Of a stretch of 64,000 nucleotides of DNA, positions 8,285 to 14,897 are shown one piece after another. Source of the DNA: Gaiellasilicea sp963707575 (lineage in GTDB: Bacteria; Actinomycetota; Thermoleophilia; Gaiellales; Gaiellaceae); assembly GCA_963707575.1 (NCBI GenBank), contig OY970171.1, positions 1,736,001 through 1,800,000 on the forward strand, in the 5' to 3' direction. The stretch's first letter is position 1. Each line of letters begins with the position of its first letter. Below the pieces are notes generated by a model. That model was not told where the DNA came from. It made no database searches and saw nothing but the letters and a program-made list of their open reading frames with translations. Position numbers and translations under genes: made by a program.

Positions 8285-9031
8285 CTACCAGGTTTGTACG
8301 CCGACCCCGGTGACGCCCGGGCGCGTCCACTGGGGCACCGGTCGACCGCCGTTTCTGGGGCCCATCGGCGCACCGTGCTCGTCGGTGCGCATGACGGAGT
8401 GGGTCGGGAGCTGCGGCCACCCCTCGGGGGAGTCCTCCCACTCCTCCCGCCGCCCGTAGGCGGTCAGGTCGAGCAGCCCGAACGACGGACTCATCACCTC
8501 GTCGCCCCGGCCTGTCGTCCAGTACGTCAGGTAGATCTTGTCCCCTCGCCGCAGGTAGCAGGAGATCCGGCCGGCGACGCCCACCGTGGGGTCGTCGAGG
8601 TGGGCGTTGGAGTACCACGGCGCTGTGTAGCCCATGAAGTCGCGGAATGCCGCGATCTCCTCGTACGGCCCGTCGCCGAGGATGGCGAAGGTGATCCCGT
8701 TGGCGTTGAGGTAGGCCGCGTCGGCGGCGTCCTGCATCGGCCAGGAGTTCCTGGTGCAGCCCTCGCACTGCCACTCCCACGGCTTCCCGTCGTAGAACAT
8801 GTGGCTGTAGACGACCAGCTCGTCGCGCCCCTCGAAGACATCGCCGAACGGGACCGTGCCGTCGCGGCCGATCACGGTGGTGTCGGCCGGCACCTCTGTC
8901 ATGGGCAGCCGGCGCCGGGCCGCGGCGATCGCGTCGCCCTCGCGGGTGTGTGCCTTCTCGCGCTTGCGCAGCTCGAGGAGCTGTCGCTCGAAGTCGTCGT
9001 GGTCGGTGACGGTCGGGGCTGGCGTGGTCAT
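8285..9031 (-). CDS. DUF899 family thioredoxin-like protein
   Basis: 248 residues typical of DUF899: R-R-R-L-P-M-T-E-V near residue 40, F-Y-D-G-K-P-W-E-W-Q-C-E-G-C-T near residue 81 with a C-x-x-C in the position of a thioredoxin active site, then S-R-x-x-L-x-x-F-R-like segments and a W-x-x-x-D-E-V-M end. The family is thioredoxin-fold but of unknown reaction. The ATG at 9031 follows GAGGAAACC. Downstream lies the cupin-TPR gene on the same strand, 45 bases away, possibly an operon. Confidence 0.85.
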   Translation of the reverse strand: MTTPAPTVTDHDDFERQLLELRKREKAHTREGDAIAAARRRLPMTEVPADTTVIGRDGTVPFGDVFEGRDELVVYSHMFYDGKPWEWQCEGCTRNSWPMQDAADAAYLNANGITFAILGDGPYEEIAAFRDFMGYTAPWYSNAHLDDPTVGVAGRISCYLRRGDKIYLTYWTTGRGDEVMSPSFGLLDLTAYGRREEWEDSPEGWPQLPTHSVMRTDEHGAPMGPRNGGRPVPQWTRPGVTGVGVQTW

Positions 9032-9207
9032 GGTTTCCTCGTTTCACGTGTCTTGGGTCGGCCGCTTCCGCACCTCGCGCCGGGTCCGGCGGTGGTCTTG
9101 TCCCACGGAAAGGCTATCGGCCCCGAATCCGTGGCTCGAGGAATGGGTCGGACGAAGCACTCCCGCGCGAACCTCATCGGGTAAGCTCTCAGGGGCTTTT
9201 GTCCGTC

Positions 9208-9243
9208 TTGGCCAGCGTTTGCACGGGCCAGACGACTAGCACG
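9208..9243 (+). repeat. Weak array-repeat relic R2
   Basis: Contains TTGGCCAGCGTTTG, matching the left half of the array repeat; the right half is hardly recognisable. It sits in the 237-base gap before the AI-2E gene. Listed only as a possible degenerate copy. Confidence 0.3.
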
Positions 9244-9268
9244 GCCGCTTCACGGGTATCCGGTCGAG

Positions 9269-10381
9269 ATGGCGCCGTCGGGCGGTTCCCGTGAGTCGTT
9301 TGTCCACCGGGCGCTGCCGATTTATCTCGGGTTGCTGTTCGCCATCTTGACCGTCGTGGCTGTCGTCGTCCTGTTCATGGTCCGCCACGTACTGCTCGTC
9401 TTGTTCGTGAGCGTGCTCTTCGCCGCGGCGCTGACGGGGCCGAGCGAATGGCTTCACCGGCGCGTTCGCCTGCCCCTTGGGCTGGCCGCGGTGGTGATCT
9501 ACATCGCGTCCTTCGCGGTCATCGTCGGCATCGGCTGGATCGTCGTGCCCCCGCTTCTCGGCCAGGTGGTCGAGTTCGCCGACCGCGCGCCGGAGTACGC
9601 CGACCGCTACGAGGGTGTCCGTGAGGCGTACGCCGAGCTTCGGGCCGACTTTCCTGCGCTGCCGCCGTTCGAGGAGCAGCTGTCGCGGCTCGGAGCCGCG
9701 ATCGTCGACCGTGCGGGCGAGCGGGCCGCCGCGCTTCCTGGCAACGTCTTCTCGATCTTCATCGACCTGCTTGCGGTGTTTTTCGTCTCGCTGCTCCTGC
9801 TCACGAATCGGCTGCGGATCCGTGACTTCATCCTGTCGTTGACGTCCCCCGATCATCGGCGTCGCACCGGCTTCGTCCTCGACCGGACGTGGCTGCGGAT
9901 CGGCGGATACCTCCGCGCAAAGGTGATCGTGATGGCGATCGTCGGGGCGCTCACATACGTCTCGCTGATCGTGATCGGAGTGCCCTTCGCGATCCCGCTC
10001 TCCGTGATCGTGGCCTTCGGAGAATTGATCCCGCTCGTCGGCAGCTGGCTCGCGCGCATCCCACTCCTCGCGATCGCGGCACTCGACAGCCCGCGGACCT
10101 TCGTGCTGACTTTCCTGGCGTCGATCTTGATCCAGAACCTGCAGGGGTACGTCATCTCACCGGTCGTCGAGGGCGATCAGCTCGACATCCACCCGCTGGT
10201 CGTGTTCGTCGCGGTCCTCGTGGGCGCCTCCCTCGGAGGCGCCGTCGGAGCGTTCGTCGCCGTTCCTGCCGCGGCGATCGTCGACCTGGTCGTGCAGGAG
10301 GTCGTCGTCCCGTGGCGCCGTGCGCAGCTCAGGGGCTCCGCTGCCGCCGGGCCGCGCCGCCCAACGGCACACGCACCGTGA
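9269..10381 (+). CDS. AI-2E family transporter
   Basis: 370 residues, a membrane protein with paired hydrophobic segments near residues 17-55 and 70-95, a soluble loop of about 70 residues (Y-A-D-R-Y-E-G to L-P-G-N-V), then five or more membrane spans. The segment F-G-E-L-I-P-L-V-G-S-W near residue 250 and the L-x-Q-N-L-Q-G-Y-V-I-S-P motif near residue 290 are hallmarks of the family. Members export small molecules or act as Na+/H+ antiporters; the AI-2 role is proven for few. ATG at 9269. Confidence 0.9.
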   Translation: MAPSGGSRESFVHRALPIYLGLLFAILTVVAVVVLFMVRHVLLVLFVSVLFAAALTGPSEWLHRRVRLPLGLAAVVIYIASFAVIVGIGWIVVPPLLGQVVEFADRAPEYADRYEGVREAYAELRADFPALPPFEEQLSRLGAAIVDRAGERAAALPGNVFSIFIDLLAVFFVSLLLLTNRLRIRDFILSLTSPDHRRRTGFVLDRTWLRIGGYLRAKVIVMAIVGALTYVSLIVIGVPFAIPLSVIVAFGELIPLVGSWLARIPLLAIAALDSPRTFVLTFLASILIQNLQGYVISPVVEGDQLDIHPLVVFVAVLVGASLGGAVGAFVAVPAAAIVDLVVQEVVVPWRRAQLRGSAAAGPRRPTAHAP

Positions 10382-10440
10382 CGATGTCGCCTTCTCGAAG
10401 CGCCCTTAAGAGGCTGCGCGAAAAGGCCGAATGAAGAGAC

Positions 10441-10668
10441 ATGGACGTCTCTGTGCTGATCGTCGTTGGTTTCGTGCTTGGCGTGACCGTCGGACGATGG
10501 TGGTCACTCGCAGCGGCGGCGGCGGTCGGCCTGTGGATCGGGATCGAATCCAAGCTGGAGGTGCCAGGCTGGTACCTGGGCCTCGCATCGGGAGCCGTTG
10601 CGGGCCTGAGCATTAGCGCGGGCATCATCGTCCGCCGCGTTGTCGATCGCCGCGCCAGCATGTCCTAG
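10441..10668 (+). CDS. Small two-span membrane protein
   Basis: 75 residues, with hydrophobic stretches at about 4-33 and 44-64, a basic tail and no recognised motif. ATG at 10441 with AAGAGAC just upstream. Sixty bases after the AI-2E gene and same strand, so it may be co-transcribed with it. Function unknown. Confidence 0.6.
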   Translation: MDVSVLIVVGFVLGVTVGRWWSLAAAAAVGLWIGIESKLEVPGWYLGLASGAVAGLSISAGIIVRRVVDRRASMS

Positions 10669-10688
10669 CCGACTCGCCTGAGTTCCCT

Positions 10689-10735
10689 CGCCTGGGCCAG
10701 CGTTGCGGATCGCGTGGCCGCCTTCTCCTGAGCGC
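10689..10735 (+). repeat. Array repeat R3, expanded copy
   Basis: Starts CGCCTGGGCCAGCGTT exactly like the other copies and ends TCCTGAGCGC, but the middle is about 10 bases longer and diverged. Same orientation as the rest. It separates the small membrane-protein gene from the end of the FN3 gene. Confidence 0.5.
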
Positions 10736-11676
10736 TAGCAGATGAACACGATCTCGTTGCTGTGCCCCGACGCGTTGCCGGAGGTGTCGACCGCCTGGAC
10801 CGTCAGCCTGTTCGGCCCCGTGTCGCGGCAGTAGACGAGCTCGTCGCTGTACCCGATCGCGACGTGCTCCGGCACGCCGTTCACGTAGACGTCGTACAGG
10901 ATCTGGGACTGCGGATCGCTGTCGTCCGTCGATTGATCCCACTCCAACCAGATCTCGGGCGAGGACGCCTCCGGCGCGAGTCGCAAGTTCGTCGGTGTCG
11001 TCGGCGGCGTCGAGTCGATGGCTGCCGGCGTCGTCACGGTGACGACGTTGCTCTGGTTCGTGTTCCCGAAGAAGTCGCGGACGGTCACCTGGAGCGTGTA
11101 GGTCGTCGCCGGCGAGCGATCGAGGACCAGAGCCGAGCGGTAGCCGATCTGGTCGGCGCCGTACGAAGCGCCGTTCACGAGGAGCGTGTACCAGACCTGG
11201 CTGCCGACATCGTCGACCGACGCCGTCCAGGCGACGGAGATGCGCACCGGCCAGCTGCCGGTCAGCGAGAGCGTCGGCGCGCTCGGGGCCGTCGTGTCTG
11301 CCGGCGTGGTGTAGGTGACGGTGTTGCTAGGGGCCGAGCGCTTCCCGGTCGAGCTGATCGCGACCACGGAATAGTTGAACGTGGTGCCCGGCCACAGCTT
11401 CGAGAAGGTGAACGTCGTCTGCGGCGGGTCGACCCTGATGCAGCCCTGCCCGTCGCGCTGGATGCAGTACCACCAGTTGCTCGCGCTGGTCTTGGACGCG
11501 TCCCACGCGAGCGTGATGCTGTTCGGCCCGTTCACCGTCAGGCGCAGATTGGCCGGCGCCGTCGGCCCCGCGTCGCCCGGCGGCGGCGGTCTCTTCGCGG
11601 AGGCACCCACGACGAAAACGAACGCGAGCGCGACCGCGAGCACGCTCGCGGCCAGGACGGTGCGTCGAACGGACAT
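10735..11676 (-). CDS. Exported fibronectin type III-repeat protein
   Basis: 313 residues with a signal peptide (MSVRRTVLAAS, hydrophobic core, ending near ASA). Three FN3-like modules of about 90 residues follow, each with P-x-N-L-R-L or P-x-L-S-L at the start, a conserved I-x-L-A-W / I-S-V-A-W strand, and a closing S-N-x-V-T / S-N-E-I-V strand. Probably secreted or surface-attached through other partners; there is no membrane anchor or sorting motif at the C-terminus. Bounded by repeats R3 and R4. Confidence 0.85.
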   Translation of the reverse strand: MSVRRTVLAASVLAVALAFVFVVGASAKRPPPPGDAGPTAPANLRLTVNGPNSITLAWDASKTSASNWWYCIQRDGQGCIRVDPPQTTFTFSKLWPGTTFNYSVVAISSTGKRSAPSNTVTYTTPADTTAPSAPTLSLTGSWPVRISVAWTASVDDVGSQVWYTLLVNGASYGADQIGYRSALVLDRSPATTYTLQVTVRDFFGNTNQSNVVTVTTPAAIDSTPPTTPTNLRLAPEASSPEIWLEWDQSTDDSDPQSQILYDVYVNGVPEHVAIGYSDELVYCRDTGPNRLTVQAVDTSGNASGHSNEIVFIC

Positions 11677-11854
11677 GGCTCCTCCTCAAGGCGTTGGCGG
11701 TCGCCCGGGGATACGTCGGTCGCGCGCGACTGGATTCCGGCGCTGGCACGAGGGCCGAACCACACGGTGTCGCTGTGAGCCCACCGCGTGGAGTAACCCT
11801 GCGGAGAACCGGCGGATCGTAGGCGGGTGAGCACGCCGGGCATCGACGCACAGT

Positions 11855-11890
11855 CGCCTGCGCCAGTGTGCGGGAATGTCCCCTGAACGT
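11855..11890 (+). repeat. Array repeat R4
   Basis: 36-base copy of the array repeat, about 28 of 36 positions matching the consensus by eye (mutations in the right end). First of six copies that frame single small genes. It lies 47 bases before the start of the next gene. Confidence 0.75.
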
Positions 11891-11936
11891 AGAGTTCGGC
11901 GATGGCGCTTGTACCCGAAACGGCTGACGCTCGGCC

Positions 11937-12344
11937 ATGAGAGTCAAATGCGTAGAGATCCGCGACGCGAGCGGTCGAGTAATGACCGAGGCACCGGAGC
12001 TAACGGTTGGCTGCGAATACGTCGTTACCGCCATCTCGGTCATTTCTGGACAGGACGTTCGGCTACGAGTGGTTGAGGACCCCTTCTCGACCGACGACAC
12101 TCATCTTCCGGCCATGTGGCCCGCATCCATGTTCGAGTTGGTATCAGGAGAAATCCCCGCCAGTTGGCGGATCCGACTCGGTGCAGGCGGGAGTGCAGGG
12201 TTCCTCCAGATCGCCCCTGAAAGCTGGCTGCGGGACGGCTTCTGGGACGATCTGTTCGATTGGAGCCCAACAACAGAGGAGGCGTTCGAGAGCTACCGCC
12301 GAGAGATCGAGATCATGCTCGCGGGCGACAGAGGGCACGATTGA
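11937..12344 (+). CDS. Hypothetical protein, cassette gene A (135 aa)
   Basis: A soluble, slightly acidic protein. Key patterns are G-C-E-Y-V-V-T near residue 25, I-P-A-S-W-R-I-R-L-G near residue 73, and I-A-P-E-S-W-L-R-D-G-F-W near residue 92, then a helical tail ending R-R-E-I-E-I-M-L. It is clearly homologous over its whole length to the protein at 13421-13795. Family unknown; size and context recall polymorphic immunity-type proteins, but no toxin partner is seen. Lower GC than the flanks. It starts 46 bases after repeat R4 and stops 24 bases before R5. Confidence 0.75.
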   Translation: MRVKCVEIRDASGRVMTEAPELTVGCEYVVTAISVISGQDVRLRVVEDPFSTDDTHLPAMWPASMFELVSGEIPASWRIRLGAGGSAGFLQIAPESWLRDGFWDDLFDWSPTTEEAFESYRREIEIMLAGDRGHD

Positions 12345-12368
12345 AACCGCGACCTAACCACTAAGCGT

Positions 12369-12404
12369 TGCCTGGGCCAGTGTTCGGGAATGTCCCCTGA
12401 GCCG
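12369..12404 (+). repeat. Array repeat R5
   Basis: 36 bases, about 32 matching the consensus; begins TGCCTGGGCCAG, core GTTCGGGAATG, ends CTGAGCCG. It starts 514 bases after the start of R4. Confidence 0.8.
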
Positions 12405-12417
12405 CTGTCGCGAAGTC

Positions 12418-12816
12418 CTAACGAAGGAGCCTGAGGCGACCGTCCGCCACTACTTGCACGTTCGCCAGCGACAACACGGCCGTCGAGCGGTGTGATTGGT
12501 ACGACCATCGGGAGATACGGCCGTTGGCCCAGACGCCGGAAGCGATTCCGATCTTTCCGACGGTCTTCCACGTCAACACGCATCCACTTCTTGCACTCTG
12601 GTCGTCGCCGATGACGCGGACGCGCGATGAGGACAGCCACGCTCGCTTTGGACCTGCTTTTTCGAGACGCGCTTGGTTTGGCTGGTTCGCCGGTTGGTTC
12701 CACGCGCGGAGGCACTCATTGAGCCGTGTGGTGGGGATATCGGCTGCCGCGTGGCCAACCGCACTTGCGAAGGTCGCGGCGACGCACATGGTCACGGCAA
12801 GCGGCGCAACACGCAT
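12418..12816 (-). CDS. Exported hypothetical protein, cassette gene B (132 aa)
   Basis: Signal peptide (MRVAPLAVTMCVAATFASAVGHAAA) followed by a mature domain of about 105 residues. That domain has C-L-R-A-W-N near residue 35, R-S-G-C-V-L-T-W-K near 77 and R-W-S-Y near 103; the two Cys could form a disulfide. The ATG at 12816 is preferred over an upstream in-frame start at 12870 because it begins the signal peptide directly and has AGAGAG upstream. Function unknown. Minus strand, opposite to its neighbours, between R5 and R6. Confidence 0.65.
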   Translation of the reverse strand: MRVAPLAVTMCVAATFASAVGHAAADIPTTRLNECLRAWNQPANQPNQARLEKAGPKRAWLSSSRVRVIGDDQSARSGCVLTWKTVGKIGIASGVWANGRISRWSYQSHRSTAVLSLANVQVVADGRLRLLR

Positions 12817-12889
12817 ATCTCGATTATCTCTCTGCGCGTCACTCGCGCAATTTGTGCGCGGACCAAGCACACCACGACTACCGGGCGTT

Positions 12890-12925
12890 CGCGTGGGCCA
12901 GTGTTCGGGAATGACGCCTGAGCGC
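12890..12925 (+). repeat. Array repeat R6
   Basis: 36 bases, about 32 matching the consensus; core GTTCGGGAATGACGCC is intact. It starts 521 bases after the start of R5 and 20 bases before the next start codon. Confidence 0.8.
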
Positions 12926-12944
12926 TGCCGGTACGGTCCGCCGA

Positions 12945-13355
12945 ATGCGCGTTAGCGACGCAGCCGACATCGAGGCGGTCCTCGGTGCGCACCACCACTT
13001 CCAGGAGTGCCCTCTCCGTGACCTTCGGCTGATCAAGCATGGCTTGTCGCTGGAGCTGGTTTTCGAGTACATCTGGACTGACGCCGGGCCCCTCGTCGCG
13101 GACGCGAGTGAAAGCTCACGAATCGTGACGGTTGTCCTCGATTCACTTCACGAACTTCATCTCACGGGTGGCATCCCAGCCGGACTTCTTGCCAATCCAG
13201 AAGAAGTCGACTGGGGATTCTCCGAGGTCGCGCTAGTCGAACTAAAGCCGGTGAGCGACGCCGACGCCGTGGGATCCAAGTCGCACCGCCTAAGCATCGT
13301 GTGGGAATCCGAGCGAAGGATCGATGTCGTGTTCTCGGCGCTCGAAGTCGCGTGA
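12945..13355 (+). CDS. Hypothetical protein, cassette gene C (136 aa)
   Basis: A soluble acidic protein starting MRVSDAADIEAVLGAHHHF. The alternating hydrophobic pattern (L-S-L-E-L-V-F-E-Y, R-I-V-T-V-V-L, R-L-S-I-V-W) suggests a beta-sandwich or beta-sheet protein. No family recognised and no catalytic motif. The stop lies 18 bases before R7, the same arrangement as gene A and R5. Confidence 0.7.
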   Translation: MRVSDAADIEAVLGAHHHFQECPLRDLRLIKHGLSLELVFEYIWTDAGPLVADASESSRIVTVVLDSLHELHLTGGIPAGLLANPEEVDWGFSEVALVELKPVSDADAVGSKSHRLSIVWESERRIDVVFSALEVA

Positions 13356-13373
13356 ACCTCCAGCGGGGAACCT

Positions 13374-13409
13374 CGCCTGGGCCAGCGTTCGGGCATGACG
13401 CCGGAGGCG
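13374..13409 (+). repeat. Array repeat R7
   Basis: 36 bases, about 33 matching the consensus; both complementary ends CGCCT and AGGCG intact. It starts 484 bases after the start of R6. Confidence 0.82.
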
Positions 13410-13420
13410 GAATTGATCTG

Positions 13421-13795
13421 TCAGCCAAGCTCGCCGAGCATGATCTCCAACTCCCGCGCGTAGTCCGCCTGAGCGTCAAGGGTTCCGGGACGCTCATCGA
13501 AGTACTCGCCGAAAAAGTGCTCCCAAAATCCGTCGCGGAGCCATGACGCCGGGGCGATGGTCAGCCGGTTCGCCGTATTCGGTGTCCCAAGCCGTACTCG
13601 CCAGTTCGAGGGTATTCGGTCGTCAACAACCTCGAAGCGCGCGATGTTGACCAAATAGGGCGATGAGCGGCCGTCGGGATCGATGCGTGCCTGGATAGCC
13701 CCTTCGTACGCTGGCCCGGCGAGTTCGAGCACGAAGTACTCCTCGCCTGGAACCAGCTGCTCGGACGTCTCTCCACTCCGAAGCCGGATTTTCAC
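13421..13795 (-). CDS. Hypothetical protein, cassette gene D, paralogue of gene A (124 aa)
   Basis: GTG-started protein sharing the whole layout of gene A at 11937-12344: G-E-E-Y-F-V near residue 17, I-P-S-N-W-R-V-R-L-G near 60, I-A-P-A-S-W-L-R-D-G-F-W near 79, and an R-E-L-E-I-M-L tail. It lies on the opposite strand. Sequence identity is moderate, so the pair is old or was acquired separately. Its stop is 11 bases from R7. Function unknown. Confidence 0.75.
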   Translation of the reverse strand: MKIRLRSGETSEQLVPGEEYFVLELAGPAYEGAIQARIDPDGRSSPYLVNIARFEVVDDRIPSNWRVRLGTPNTANRLTIAPASWLRDGFWEHFFGEYFDERPGTLDAQADYARELEIMLGELG

Positions 13796-13840
13796 AGCCT
13801 CATAGTGACCACTCCTGACCCGTCTGACACGAACGACGCA

Positions 13841-13876
13841 GGGTTGGGCCAGTGTTCGGGAATGACGCCTGAGGCG
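13841..13876 (+). repeat. Array repeat R8
   Basis: 36 bases; the 26 bases from AGTGTTCGGG to the AGGCG end match the consensus exactly and only the first five bases differ. It starts 467 bases after the start of R7. Confidence 0.82.
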
Positions 13877-13908
13877 TCGCCGACCCCTCCTAGCGCGGTA
13901 CGGGCGGG

Positions 13909-14118
13909 GTGGGCGATGATGGCGTCGTGCTCGCGCGTTGGTCGAAGCGACGGCTGATCGTCACGCAGTCCGCCATCACGGCGCTCGGAACCACGCTCGC
14001 CGTAGCCCTCGCGCTGGCGGGCTTCTCTGGCTGGCTCGTCGCTGCCGTCGTGCTCATCATGGCCGCCCTCGCCGCCCCGGTCGCGCTGGCGGTCGCGCGC
14101 TCCGGATGCAGGATCTGA
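13909..14118 (+). CDS. Small two-span membrane protein, cassette gene E (69 aa)
   Basis: A basic N-terminus (A-R-W-S-K-R-R) and two hydrophobic segments at about 18-38 and 41-62 separated by one short turn, ending S-G-C-R-I. It could be a small membrane hairpin protein. The start is uncertain: GTG at 13909 or GTG at 13927. Function unknown. A 122-base gap follows before R9. Confidence 0.45.
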   Translation: MGDDGVVLARWSKRRLIVTQSAITALGTTLAVALALAGFSGWLVAAVVLIMAALAAPVALAVARSGCRI

Positions 14119-14240
14119 CGGCCGCGGCCTGCGTCGGGTGTCGTACCTGGCGCAAGTTGGTCACCGATTCGTTGTCCTCCGGGAGATAGCCACCGGCACG
14201 CACCTCGTCACACACGATACGCAACCGCCTAAGCCGTACT

Positions 14241-14276
14241 CGCATGCGCCAGCGCGCGGCAATGACGCCCGACCTA
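14241..14276 (+). repeat. Array repeat R9, degenerate end copy
   Basis: About 25 of 36 positions match the consensus by eye; AATGACGCC is kept, both ends are eroded. It starts 400 bases after the start of R8 and abuts the stop codon of the cupin gene at 14277. Terminal copies of arrays often degenerate. Confidence 0.5.
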
Positions 14277-14741
14277 CTAGTCCTCGTCCTCCCAATATTC
14301 GAGCTCAGGCCCTGGGCGAGCGAAGATGATCCGCTCGCCGGCGACGCTCCGCGCGCCGATCTTGCCGGTGTCGAGGTACTCGACGATGTCCGGCGCGATC
14401 AGCGTGGAGAGCATGAGGACGCGGACGGGCGCGTCCGTGTCGTTGCGGATCTGGTGCGCGCCCTCCTTACCGCGCGGGAACGCGACGACGTCGCCCTGGC
14501 GCAGCTGCCGCTCGCCCTCGTGCGTGCGCAGCGTCGGCTCGCCGCGGAGGACGATCGCCCATTCCTCGTTCGCGTGGTGGGTGTGAAATGGCCCCTGCTT
14601 GTTACCCGGCTCGACCTCGTACATGCTCGCGCCGATCAGCTCGGCGTCGGTGTGCGCGCCGACCCAGGCGTCCTTGAAGCGCCAGCCCTCGCGCTCTTCC
14701 GTGCGATCCCACTCGTCTGCGTTGAGATTGAAGATCTTCAT
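14277..14741 (-). CDS. Cupin-domain protein
   Basis: 154 residues with a complete cupin: G-P-F-H-T-H-H-A-N-E-E-W-A-I-V-L-R-G (motif 1, His-x-His and Glu) near residue 50, and G-D-V-V-A-F-P-R-G-x(4)-H-Q-I-R-N (motif 2) near residue 83. Conserved metal ligands suggest an active metal-binding cupin; substrate unknown. The ATG at 14741 follows TAGGAGGC. It lies at the right edge of the repeat array and on the opposite strand to the repeats. Confidence 0.85.
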   Translation of the reverse strand: MKIFNLNADEWDRTEEREGWRFKDAWVGAHTDAELIGASMYEVEPGNKQGPFHTHHANEEWAIVLRGEPTLRTHEGERQLRQGDVVAFPRGKEGAHQIRNDTDAPVRVLMLSTLIAPDIVEYLDTGKIGARSVAGERIIFARPGPELEYWEDED

Positions 14742-14897
14742 GCCGCGAGCCTCCTAGGGGGTATGGCCCACAGGAGCGTTGTCCGCTCGACATCTGACTC
14801 GTCGGCCCGTCGCATCTCTGCCACGCCTGTCGACCTGCCCCGATATTCGACGCACGTAACGCTGAGATGAGCGAGCGTCCTCTCGCCCGAATGGTCT

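Noticed and set aside
6719..14276. The dispersed 36-bp repeats as a CRISPR array
   Set aside because: Spacing is 400-521 bases with genes in between, copies vary at several positions, and no cas genes are present.
11855..14276. The repeats as classical attC sites
   Set aside because: They are 36 bases, shorter than attC, have no GTTRRRY/RYYYAAC core pair, and no IntI is visible. They are kept only as attC-like in layout.
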